Positions 35,936 to 48,215 of a DNA stretch of 64,000 bases are shown here, in pieces. Under the pieces are notes generated by a model, which worked only from the letters and a program-made list of their open reading frames with translations, did not search any database and was not told the DNA's origin. The DNA is taken from positions 9,053,630-9,117,629 of the forward strand of contig NC_085060.1 of assembly GCF_963662255.1 (NCBI RefSeq), given 5' to 3'. Numbering within the stretch: position 1 is the stretch's first letter; each line of letters starts with the position of its first letter. Source of the DNA: Cinclus cinclus (taxonomy: Eukaryota > Chordata > Aves > Passeriformes > Cinclidae). Position numbers and translations under genes: made by a program.

Positions 35936-38900
35936 TCATTTTTTTGGTGATTTAAACAGACAAAATTCATGAGAAATGCAGGATTAGGGAAACATTTTGA
36001 TGTCTGGCAAGCAAAATGAGAATAGTTGTGTTTGAGCAAATCTGAAGATTTAGAGAAAATAAACTGACATATCTAACATCCTTTGCAATTTCACTTCTGA
36101 TTTTGAAAATTCCTGACCATTTTAATCAAATTTTTAAAAAGCAAAGAATAATTGTGTCTGAAAGAATAAATTTCCTGGAATATTTCAAGTCACTGTGGAA
36201 GATGACTTTTTAGTTTCAAGAGCTTTGAAAGAGAGAAATTCCTTTGCCTTTCACAGCAGAGAGTGTGACTTATGTCTGGGGAGCTGTAGCCAGAGCAGGA
36301 TTTGTCCTTTAGGACAGCCAGCAGCACAGCTGAACTCCACAGCCAGGGGTGCATTCTTGGCTCAACAGCAGATCCATAACCAATGAATGATTATTTCTGC
36401 ATTAGTATATGATTGCTATTATAATGTTTTTATTGTGCATTTCTCCTTTACAGTCAGCAATGCCGACATATAAGTGAAAACTTCTGTTGGAGAAAGGATG
36501 GTGGTGTCCAGTGTCTCTGCACGTTTATCTGCCTCTGCCCCTTCCCCAGCTTCTTTCATGGTCGTTATTTCTGTGAGTTATCTCCTTGTGCCATTTGTCA
36601 GCAGGGAAGGTCACAGGGTTTTCCTGCTGGGTGGGACCATGTGTGGGCTCCTGTAAACCCCTTCCCTGGTGTCCTTGTGGCACATATCTCATGAAGTAGT
36701 ACAAAAATAGTCAGCAGACAACTCTTGTAACACACTGGTCTCTTTTCAGAAAAACTCAAGACATGTTTGAGAGGAAAAGATCTTCCTGTAAACCTCCTCC
36801 CTTCACAAAAACTGCTCCTTTGAATGACTCCCTGAAACATCCATGTGGCTCCAGGGAAAGTTCCATAATTCTGAATTAGAAAGGCTTTGCTCTGCAATCA
36901 AGATTTCAAACATTGTCATTTAGCAGCCTTCTGAAATAGAGTACTTCAGTGTCTTTTGCTCTACTCACAATAGCAGTAATGTGAGGAAGTCTCACCAGCA
37001 CAGCTGGTCTAAATAGTGACGTATTTGAAATGAAACAGACTTCTTGGGCCTGGTACATACATCCTGCTGCTCTAGATGATTTCTAAACACAGGACACAAT
37101 GAGCATGAATTGACAACTCATAAACTATTGTAAAGGGATGCTGGGCTATTTCTGTATCCTGGAAGTGTGCACTGTCCGAAGAAAATGAGAGGGAATAGTT
37201 TTAGTTTTGAGCTTATGTCTAGCAAAAGGATTTAGACAGTTAAATATATTTAAAAATATCTTGGAGGTATTTTCTTTTATTTTTCTGGAACACCTGCTTA
37301 GTAACAACTTAACCCTGTGTTAATGCAAACATATAAACAGCCCAAGATCAGAAAGGCTCAGTGAATTCTTAAAGTGGGAGAAAAAGGAGACAATCTATGG
37401 CTCTGAATCTGGGGGAGTGTTCACTCTCTGCTCTTTTTTCACCCTTTATGGACCCCTTTTCCTGTGCAATGACTGTAGGTGGCTGCAGAGTCTGCAGAGC
37501 CAGACTGTGTGTGCTCCAGGCCTGGACTTCTGCATGACCCATATGCATAACCCCTAGAAATTAGAACATTATACCCAGGAGATCAGCCCTGAGCCATTTC
37601 TGACAGGAGTTAATAAATGGCACAATATCTGCTAAGGGACAGAGGGTAACAGGCTCATTTGTCAGCCTGACCGAAGCAGTTGTCTTCTTTGTCTTCGGGA
37701 CATATTTCAGCATGTCAAATATCTTGCAAGCTGCTAGCCCAGGCAACTGTACTAAATTCTTGCAGACACCATTGTGGTGGCTTCACTCTGGGTCAAGAGG
37801 CCACATTATGCCACCACACTGTAAATCTGGCACTGGGGCACACAATGAAGGGTTTTGTCCACATAAGCAAGAGCAACATTAGATATTCACTGATCTACTG
37901 AAATCAACAGATCTGCTGTTACGTTGGACACTGCAGGTGGGAAATCAGCTATTTTTTTTCTATCAAGAAATAGAAGAGGCTGTGGAAGTCTCTGATAAGG
38001 GAAAAACCCTTGTTAGAGTGGCAAGTTCCTGGTTAGAAGTTCATCTGCATCCAGATACCAGGATCAGCAAAACCAAAGAGAATATTGGAACAACATTTAA
38101 TGATACATTTTTATATAAGGATTCAAAAAGACAGCACAGTGGAAAAATACACATTTTCTCTGAGATGTGCCAAGAAAATGCTGTGCATATTCCTGGTGTG
38201 GCTGTGTGCCGTACCAAGCACGTGGTGTGGGTACCTGCCTCGGGCACACAGAGTCTTTGGGCACAAGCCAGGGCACCTTCAATGATCAAAATGTCAGGAA
38301 GAGATTTCTCCATTCAGAGCAAGAGTTCAGTGACTTTTTCAATGTTTTGCCTCTCACCAGAATATTCCTGGCAGCAAACTTGTTTATTTGGATATTTGTG
38401 TAAGGTGAATCATAACAAAGGAATCACAGACACAGCTGAAACAGGCTGCTGCTCAGTCCTGCTCAGTCCTTGTTCTGCAGCTCATTTTCAGAGAATGCTA
38501 CTGATTTACTGCGATTGACATCCAAAATCCTATGGGTGAATCAGGCCTTTGCTTCTCAGGTACACGAGTTTGATTTTTCTGGCTATTCTGAGTAACAGGA
38601 AGGTTATTATTTAAATGAAAACAGTAAGTACAAAGTAAATAAAAGAAAGAAAAAGTAAAAAAGCATCATGATTGCTCTGAGACCTTCAGCATTGGCAGCA
38701 CAAAAGTTGTGTGGCCTTTCTGCAGAGTATTAGGCCAAGCAGTGAGGATTTTTTGTAGTGCTGTGGGAGACCTTGCAGGGCTAGAGAGGAGAAGGCAGCA
38801 CTCACCAGCTCTCACCCCCCACCCAGGGTGGTCCTTGTTGTGCTGTAGGACTGATGCTGGCTGCTGGTGATATTCTGAGCAGGCACTGTGCAGGTTCTTG

Positions 38901-41900
38901 GCACTGTGTCCTGCAAAGAGCTCATCTGTTTTTGGTGCTGGTGCTGTCAAGGGTGATGCCTCCTCTGTATTTCTAATCCAAAACCCAACCTGCATTTTCA
39001 GGAAGATCCACTTTAAACAGCACAGAGTGCACCCTTATTTAGCTGCAGATGCCGATTTTTTGGGGATCAGATGCTTTGTTTACAATAGAAGCCATGGTCA
39101 TCACAGGGTGGCTTCTATAAAGTGAAGGAGGGACACAGCAGGAAAAACTTCTCAGACTGCACTGGGGGAAGCTGAGTGGCAGTGCTTGGGCTGTGTCACA
39201 AGTATGTGTTGGATTTTGAGGGCCAGTTGTTCAGCAGAACAGGGGTGTGGGAGCTCCCCAGTGCATGGGAGCTGGCCCATGGGGTGAGCTCCCAGGGTTG
39301 CTGTGTCAGACAGGGGTAGAGACAGAAGTGATTGCTCCTCTCTGTCACCTTGCTACCACTGCAGGAGTTCGCCCTCCCATGGAATGATGTTGCTGAAAGG
39401 TAATGGTTTGAGGAACTTCTGGCACTTAGCATATGATAACATAAAACCTTATCAGGATCAAAGAGCCTGTGATACAAAAAGCCATTATGAAGTTGTTTTT
39501 AAGGCTTAACTTCACTTGCTCTGCAGTGGATACAGTCCAAGGTAAAGTCCAAATTGAGACTAGCTGAGGGACACATTTTTACTAATGCTGACACTGCTTT
39601 TCTAACACATCTGAAGCTTTGCTGTGGGGGTAGATGCTATCTCTGAAAGCTGCCAGTGCAGGGTGGGACACCTTTCCTGAGTGCTCCCTGCCAGGCACCA
39701 TGATCCTTAGGATGCATGGCTATCAGGGGTGATGCTCCTGGGAAGGCAAAGAGAAAAAGCCAGTTTGTACCAGGATCTGCTGTGCTGGAGTTCTGTACAC
39801 ACTCATGCTTGCCCTTCTCATCCATACTCTATGTAATCAACTCCTGAATCTAAAACTGCTCTCCAAAACTCTTAATAACCAAAGATCCCTCTTAATTCAG
39901 TTGTTTGCTTCATGCTTTAGCTGTTGAAAGAGTAGTATATTTTTTTTTCAGAGCAGGGGACAAAGTACTGTACAATGAGTTGCCAGTGCTCTCACACAAA
40001 GGACCTGAAACACAGTGCTGCAAAGTCTGCAGGTTGGGAGGTGTCCTGGCAGGGAGAAGGGAAGGAAAGGTGCCACATGTCACACCCTTTGTCCATCGGG
40101 CTGAGATGCCCCTCATTTTGCAAGTGTTAAAGAGCAACTCCCACATAAACACTTGAAATGGGATTAGGCCCCAGGTGTGTCTGCCACAATCCTACCCTAA
40201 AAAACATAGAAGCCAAAAATCCCAGGTTCTCTTGCTTGGCACATCCTTGGCTCCTCCTGGTCCCAACAGCCTCCGAGCTGCTGAGCCTCTCTTGCTCCAT
40301 GGCAAAGAGACTCTGCTTTCTCATCTCTGTCTCCAGCACTGGATAGTCCAAAAACTGGGCCACAGGGGTTTATTGGGTATGAACCCTTGCCAGAGCAAAG
40401 GTTAATGAACTCTGGCACCCACTGCTATTTGCAGGTGGGTGATTATATGTTCATAACAAATATGCCATCAGTTCAGGGCGGTCAGGAACCTGTTTCATCA
40501 CGTGCACACTAGGATACAGGTACAGGCTTGAGCTGCCTCCTTCTCCTTAAAATATTTAATGATTTTTTTCTTCACCTGGATAGTCTCAGAGCTGCTGCCC
40601 ATGAGCAGTTTTCACATCTCCCCTTCACAAAATGAGAGCACAAAGGCATTTAGAAAGAACAAAAAGTACTCAAGATTTTGACAACAACTACAGCTGAAAA
40701 CCATGTTTGATTCAACATCTTCTGTTTTTTTCCCTGGTTTCACCTGAGGACCTCTGTAACTATTTGAATTTCCAATGCAAGATTTTTAAATGCATTTTTT
40801 CCTTTAACAGTAACCTTAAGTATAAGGGGAGTTAAATATAGAGTTAGGAAACACAGGAATGTTCAGGTTGAACGAAATGCTTCTGATTGCTCAAGATTAA
40901 ATATTTTTCTCCTCCCTGTCTTGCTAACCCAGACATGTTCTCTTTCTGGTTTGTTTTGACCTCTGAGCTGGCAAATGCTCCCTCCTCTGTGCCTGCTCGA
41001 GGGTACAGTAGGTGCACTTTTAGCAAGGTTCTTGTTTTTCTCCCGTTCTCATTTGCCTTGAGCTCTTTGAATTTGAAACCTTTATATCTACTTTCCAGCA
41101 CATTTTCTCCCCTGCCAGCTGAGAAAAGGCATGTTCAGCACTGTGATGGTGGAGACAGCCACGCTGACTCCTGTGGGCAAGCTGGGCTGTGACAGAGCAG
41201 GCTGATAGAGCTGCAGAAACCTGCAGTCTCCCTGAACACCAGCATTGAGGTGTCTTTTAGGAGAAAAGAGGGACACTTATACTTTCCTTTCATGGGATTT
41301 TTTTGCTTGTAAAGAAGTCAATCAGGCCTTAGCAGGTCTTCTTGTACATCTCACCTTGGGCAGAGCCAAGGCCATGGACCTGTATTACCCTTTATACCTT
41401 TCTTGTAAGTACTCACATGGCAGATGGGGTCACAGTCCTCCCTTATCATAAGTTTTATATCAACTACTAATTTGCTAGGTCAGAGAACCTATTGTGTCAG
41501 CCTGACTGTTTGGCAGCAGAGGAATAAACCCCATCCCCATCTTCCCACATGGAAGGTGAGCATGGGAGCAGCTCCAGCTCTCATCCCCAGCGAGTGGGTG
41601 GCTGTCTTCCTGCACCAATGGTGCCCAGTTGCATGGGTGTCCCTTGGCATATTGCAGATCAACTCTCACTCCTGAAAGCATCCTCACTTTGCAAGACACT
41701 GGGATTTAGAGGATTTTGAGCTCAGCAAAGCATTTTGGAGATACATTGTGACACAATAAGGTTCCTTGCTTTGTGGTTCGCTTTCTGCCCTTTGATGGAC
41801 TCCTGACACTGTTCACTTTTTTAGGATGGGTGGTTATCACACTCTTAAAGCCTCTCTCCAGGTCATCAGGGACAGCCAAAAGTGGCAGCATACAGATACA

Positions 41901-44900
41901 GACCCGCAGAATGATGTGTGGAAGTTACAGCATCTGCATAGGTGGCCTGATTCTTCCCTCATCTCAATCCCTTATCATGGAGTATTGCCATCCCTGATCC
42001 TCCTGAAAATGACTCCTTAGGGTACAGAAATGTCATGGAACAGTTTAACAAACCCATAAACATGGGCAGTTTTACAGGAGAGCTGGTGTATTATACATAT
42101 AGCAGATAATTGTGCTGCTAGGAGAGAGGTAGCACAGGCAATAAAAAGTAAACAGAGAGTGTTTGCCCAGCAGCCTGTGGACTCACAGAAGGCTGCTGGG
42201 GGAAGCAGGGAGCAGCCCAGATCAACTATTTCATAGCCAAGGCCAGAGAAGCAGTAAAGGAGATCTTGGGGAGGATCGGCTGACAGCTGTTGGGTAGATC
42301 TGTATTTGTGGTCCTTACCAGACAACTGCAGCCTCTGGTCTCAACCATCCTGCTAAAAACAGTCTGACCACAAAGGACTTCTCCCACTGCCTGTTTTCTT
42401 CCACTCTGAGCACTGGGTGAGGAAAAGGGAAGAGAAGCCCAATGCAGGTACAAGAAGTCATATGGACTGTCACCAGCTGAATCAGGATTTTCATACAGCA
42501 AGTGAGGACATACTAAACCCTTGCATGAAGAAATTATTCTTTTAATAATAGCAATGAAAAATCAATTTTGCATACATGTGGGAGTGCAAGAGACCTGAGA
42601 GGAGCAGCACCCCATGCAACAGGTGATTCTGTAAGCCACTCTGGCTGGCCACACCACAGGCCAGGGTCAGCCTACTCAGCTGTTGTTCCAACAGTTGTGT
42701 CATCCTAATCCCCTACCACGTGTTGGCATTCCCTTGGCATTCCCAGAACTGCCAGCCGTGGCTGCAGCTCCACTTGGCCAGAGCAGCTGGGGAAGAGTGG
42801 CCTCCAACAAGTCTTTATTTTCATGCTGATAAAGATCAAAGGTTTTCTCCCCAGGGTTTCACAGCAATTCCCACTGGGGAGGAGGGCTCACTTGGGAACT
42901 GAGTGATCTGTCCTGGGGTGGCCACACTGGTACAGCAGAGCTGCACAGGATGCCAAGGGCAAATTGCAAAGGGCAGTTTGGGACAGAGGCGCTGTCATCC
43001 CCCAGTAAATCCATGGCCAGAAGGAAAAGCTGTCATTAAAGGCCACCTGGATCACAGGATGTGTCACCCAGGGGCTTGTCTGCAAAAAACATGGATTTGC
43101 ATTGCCATGTCCTTTTGATGACAGCCCATCACCCTCCTGTACCCCTTTGTGATGTTACTACTGCCTCCATAACCATGGTTCTGAGAATCCACATGTGTGG
43201 ACCAGCACCCGCTGTGTTAGATGGCACATGGCCAGGGGATATGATCATAATTATCCCAAAGTATCTAAATACTCTGAATAAAGAATGAAAGGTGGCAGGT
43301 AGACACACAGTGGTGGATTCAAGGAGGTGGTACTGTTCAGGAAGAGTTCAAATTTTTAAAAACCATGCCAAAAAAATGCAAGTCTTTACAAAAAAATTTG
43401 GGCTGTGCTAAGAAGAATATCCAACCCAGAGATTGTAAGGATTAAGAAGTTGGGTGGTGCTAGCTAGGATGGGACTTGATAAGGGAAGAATTAATAATTC
43501 TGTTTTGCTCACTTGGAGATTATCCTGATGAGAAGAAGATGCCAGGGTCTCAAGCTGACATTTAAATCTGAGGAGCTGTGTATGCACCAGAAAGCTGCAT
43601 GGACGTGGAAAAAACTTCCTCCCAGCTGAGAATGTAAAACCATTATAGGCTTGTTTGAATTGCAGGGCAAAGGTTTTATTTAGTGTGTGCTACACAGCAC
43701 ATCTTCCAGCTCCCAGGCTTGTGAGGCTGGTCCCCAGTGGGGAACTCAGATTCTTTTTCCCAGTTACAGGATGGGAAAATCATTGTTTTGCTGGCAAAAC
43801 AAAACAGGAAAAGGATAAGTTGTAGCTGGAGTGAAAATAAATAACTCATTTTGCATCAACTTGAAGATTTTCAACACCTGCAGCCTCCTTTTAGTGTTTA
43901 ATCTCACATTCCAAAAGAAATGTCAAGTGATTGTGCTTCGAAATATTGCACTTGAATCTGTGGTTAGGATTTGTATTCCCCAGGATTTGGGGTGATTTGC
44001 TGAGTTTGACCTGGCTCCACACTTTCTTTCATTCACCTGGAGCAGCCTCTTCCTGAAGGACTGACCCCATGGAAGTGATCCAAGCAGTTTCTGATGAACT
44101 GCAGTCCATCAGGACCTCTCATAATGTGTGATGTCCAATTCTTTGTAAAACAGCTCCTTCAAGATAATCCTTAAGTAGTTACATTCATACAGGAATTAAA
44201 TCCACAGGGAACACAGACCTTTACAACCACTTGTAAACAAGGTCAGGTTTTTCAAGCTGCCTTCAAGCTGGCCTGACAAAACCATCAGACAATACTGATG
44301 TCATTACCACCAAAAATGGTATGTTTCAAAAATAAAGCAAATATGAGCCACGTAGAAGCTACGTGACAGAGAAAGCTACTTGAGATTTTCTTCCAGTACT
44401 AATTTGATGAACCATAAGAATATAATGATTGGGAAAAAGCTCTTTTCACAGATCAGGAGGGGATATTTAGTGGCTGAAAAATGTTTTTGTGTGTTAATGC
44501 CTTTGGCAGTGCTTCATTCTCAAATTTCTTATGAGATACATGTGTGAACACAAAAACTAAGTCAATTGTAAAAGTGTTTGGGACAAAATCAAAACTAAAG
44601 CCAAATGTTACTTGCCTTGCTTCTAGAAGAAAGCTTTTTATTCACAGCTGTCACAGCAGTTGATGTTGGTCTGGATGGAACATCAAAAATATGAAAAGTG
44701 AGGACAGATAATGCTGAAATAACAACAACAAAAAGCAAAAAGAGATCAAGATTCTTCGAACTGCCAAGTCAAAAATGAGATGAGATGAAGTCTCGGTGGG
44801 ACAGATTTATATTGCTTTGTCCATTAGAGGAGAGCCCTGCTTTCTCTGGGTACTTGGTGCTGGCAGCTCTTAACCCTGTTTTGTCTCCATGTGGAGCACA

Positions 44901-45741
44901 GGAGGTGCTGAGGTTGGGAGAGCACTAACTGCAGACACCACCCTGCAAAGCAGCCCCTGGGGGCTGCACATGGCCACCTCTCCTGCAACTGTGGCCCTTG
45001 GAGAAGTCTTGGACCTTGCCAAAAAGCTGCATTTCTACAGAAATAGAGCTTTGGGCTCTTCTGCTGGTGTAGCTGCTGAGGCAGGGACCCAAAAGAGGTC
45101 CCCTTAAACACTGAGGTGATAAAATGACTGGGACACATGGTTTGAGGAGTATCCTTGGCTTGGCATGGCTGACAGCAGGGGCCCACAGTGCCCTTCTAAG
45201 AACCAGTTTGTCCTTTCTCTCCAGGTCAGTATGGCCAGGGCCTGGTCACTTCAGGTATCCTCCATACATGGGAGTCAAGGGATCCTCACTGCTCTCATCT
45301 GCCACTTTCAAAAAGACTGTCAGTGCCTGCTGCAGAAGCAGGAGGATGTGGAATGCCCTTGCTTGAGGACAATACAGCCTGTTTTCTAATTCTGCCTGCG
45401 CCCAGCCCACTAGAGAACCATTTTTTTCCCACATGAGTATTATTTTCTTCTATGTTTAAGCCATGTTGCAGCTATGAATTCCCCTTGATGCAGCATGCAC
45501 CTATCAGCTCTAACAAAGGGAGAAAGAGGGGCTCCTGGGAGAAATTCCTGTCTGAAGCTGATGCTGAGAAACTCTTTTTACGAGCTGTTTACTATCCTTT
45601 TCCAGTAATATAGAACACATTGGTCAAAATCTGTGGACAGTTGTTGGGCTGGAATGTGAAATGCCAGGAGACTGTCCAGTTCAAAATCCTGTGATGCAAA
45701 TGTTGTGAATGTAGAAGATGAAGTTTGTGCTCATCTTCTCG
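35930..45741. other. Unassigned non-coding sequence
   Basis: Nearly 10 kb without a recognised gene. The 193-codon plus-strand frame at 37937-38518 is the most protein-like by composition but shows no known motif, signal peptide or membrane segment, and its length is expected by chance. An octamer motif lies at 43095-43102. The 43.3-44.8 kb part is AT-rich with no long open frame on either strand. A degraded LTR-like patch near 44038 is listed separately. Confidence 0.5.
44038..44130 (+). mobile_element. Possible remnant of an avian LTR-type repeat
   Basis: Phrases such as 'cctgaaggactgaccccatgg' (split by substitutions) and 'gcagtttctgatgaactgcag' resemble a dispersed bird repeat that I remember, with 'gagcagtttgtgaaggactg' and 'catgggagggacccc' blocks. 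The match is short and from memory. No LTR ends are visible. It may be single-copy sequence. Confidence 0.2.
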
Positions 45742-45763
45742 CTCATCTCATCTCATCTCATCT
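45742..45763. repeat. (CTCAT)4 pentanucleotide microsatellite
   Basis: Four perfect CTCAT units plus a partial fifth, preceded by related TCATCTTCTCG sequence. It is short, and its stability cannot be judged. Confidence 0.9.
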
Positions 45764-48010
45764 GGCACAAATGTCCTTCAAAGCTGTGAAAGCAAATATC
45801 CATGCAAAACACCATTTTGTTATGAATTTAAATGTCCAAATGAAATTTTGATTTTACACATCTTCATTGCTGAGCCCTGTCCCCTCAGTCAGGATGAAGT
45901 ACAATGCTGCTCTGGCCAAAGAGGATTTTTTGGGGCACAGAAGCTTTCTGTGAGTTCCTTTTACAGACTGTCCCAAGGCTGCACACTCCTCAGAGAGGTT
46001 AAAGCACTCCCTGCAGGACCAGGATTGCTTTCAGAGGTGGGAGACTGCTTTTGAAGAAAGGTTTTATGTTTTCTACAATTGTCATCACAGGAGAGCTGTT
46101 GGTTTGTCCTCATCTCCTCCTGCCTAGCAGACATTAAAAACTAGCTACAGACTACTGGCTGAAGTGGAGGCATATGGAAAAGACTTTCTGCACTACTGGA
46201 AATAAGTGTGGTAATTATTTCAGAATGCAGAGCAGAGGGAAATTGAGCCAGGCTCTTGACACATGAAGGCCAATAATTTTACAACATGGAAATACATTTT
46301 CTTGTTCTCTTTGAATAAAATACTTCTTGTTTTTAAAATGAAGCTTGCAGAAGTTTTGATGCTGGTTAGTCATCAAAAGTGGTTATTTAGTGGGTTACCA
46401 GCCCAGAGCCCAATGCAAATGATTTCAGCAGCTGACAGTCACAGACTGCAGTGACCCATCTATCTAATAACCTTGCCTAGAGTCAGGCACCAAGAGAAAA
46501 ATTAATTTTAACACATCTAGATCAGCAAAAACTAGAACAGCAGGAGCTAAGCACAGGGAGTACGGTGGTGGAGTCAGGAAGGTGAAAGCATTGCTGCCAG
46601 CTGGATGCAACACTCCACATGCTGATGCCTGGAGGATTGATCCATGCTCCTGTGCTAGGGGGATGGAGCTAAGCACCACTTATGGGGCTGGAAATGAGGT
46701 TAACTTCATTGCATACACAGCCTGCAGCTGCTCCATGCACTGTGGCTGCACCCTCTCTGCTGCTTGGGATCCTGCACAGATGGCTGGGAAAGAAGACAAA
46801 TCCCAGTGTGACCAGCACTAAAATTTGCTTTCTTGCAACAACCAGGAATGATAATAGGAGGAGATAAGGCTGGAAGTGCCTTGGAGAGGATAACTAGCCA
46901 TATCCTACTGCAGTAGACATGAACCTGGACCACCCTAGACTGATTTTTGTTTGCCCTGTCTCTGTAATTCCTTATGTTCTTGTCTACCACAAGGAGTTAA
47001 TTTGCTTTCTGCCCCATCCCACACACAATTACCACAAAAGTCACATTATTTTCAAACAGTTCTCTCTTTCCTGCTGTGTCCTTGGCAATAAAGTTGAGGG
47101 AATGTAAAGCATGGATACATAAATGTGGGATGATACACCAGCACCAGTCCATGCACCCACACATCCTGAGGAGGCTGGTGTCCACCAGAGACTTCTGGTT
47201 TTGATGAGCAGGATCAACATGCCCCAGCAGCACTAAGCTACCTGGAGATGCAACTCAGGGCAAAGCAGCTTCCTTGGATCTGCTCAGATCAGGGCACCTG
47301 GCCTGATCTCTGCTCAGCAGAGCACAGGAGAAGCCAACAAACCTTGCAGTTGCTGGACCTCTTAAGCCACTGTATTTAGTTTCATGTGTCCTGGGCCCAA
47401 GCAGAGCTACACAGGGTGTTTGGTTTGGCAGGTGTGGTGTAGCCTGGCCTCAGAGCTGGGAGCAGCCACAGCCTGGGCTGCGAGACTGCAAAGCAACTCG
47501 TGTGCTAGGCAGGGTGTGAGGCAGCGAGTGTGTCACAGCTACACCTCCACACAGGATCCTGCTGCTGGCACACATGGCACAGCTCCTGCACAAACACACA
47601 CATGGATGGACAGAGAGCATTTAAGGATAATTTTTCCCCCCCTCCTCGGGTAAATATGCTTATCCGAAATCAGCGTAAGAGAATTCTGTGAGTCTTATCT
47701 TGTTCTGCAATTTTCCTGCCTTACACAGTCACTAATAGTTCCCTATTTATTAGCACTGGCACACATCCACACCATCTCCCAAGCCCTGGGCTTGCAGGAA
47801 TGTAGACAGCCCTGCTTTACTTCCGCTCACCATAGATTTTGGAAGCTGTGGGATGACTGAGTTTTGTAGGAGCTGAAGGAACTTTGTGCTAGCATGAGTA
47901 AAAGGAAGGAGGCAAAAGATAGAGTGGCAAAACAATAAGAAAAATCAAGGAGAAAGTCCAGAGAACAAAATATTCACAAATATGATACAGACTAGAAGTC
48001 TAGATTAGTT
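45764..48010. other. Unassigned non-coding sequence
   Basis: No gene recognised. An octamer-type motif lies at 46413-46420, and another (45694-45701) just left of the microsatellite. A polyadenylation hexamer AATAAA at about 46314 is unattached to any exon. A C run (46 kb side is clean; see 47637-47642) borders a short CpG-containing patch, CCTCCTCGGG, but there is no island. Confidence 0.5.
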
Positions 48011-48215
48011 AGAATCACAGCATAATTTAGGTTGTAAAAGACTTTTGAGATCATCAGTATTAATCCAGCACTGCCAAGCCCACAGCTAAACCATGTCCCT
48101 CAGTGCCACATATACAAGACTTTTGAATCTGTCCAGGGATAGTGACCCAACCACTTTCCTGGGCAGCCTGTTTGATTGCTTGACAACTCTCTTAGTGAAG
48201 ATGTGAACAAATCAG
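48011..48215 (-). mobile_element. CR1 LINE 3' fragment, minus orientation
   Basis: From 48012 the plus strand reads AGAATCACAGCATAATTTAG, then 'gttgtaaaagacttttgaga' (48031-48050), 'ccagcactgccaagccca' (48065-48082), 'taaaccatgtccctcagtgc' (48088-48107), a 'ccagggatagtgaccca' block and 'cctgggcagcctgtttgatt'. This follows the order of the reverse complement of a CR1 subfamily 3' end over about 200 bases. The copy is 5'-truncated and moderately diverged. Similarity fades after 'gacaactctcttagtgaaga' near 48200. Confidence 0.9.

Noticed and set aside
37937..38518. 193-codon plus-strand frame
   Set aside because: With about 128 kb of strand to read in three frames each, roughly one stop-free frame of this length is expected by chance. 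I see no motif, signal peptide, membrane segment or splice context.
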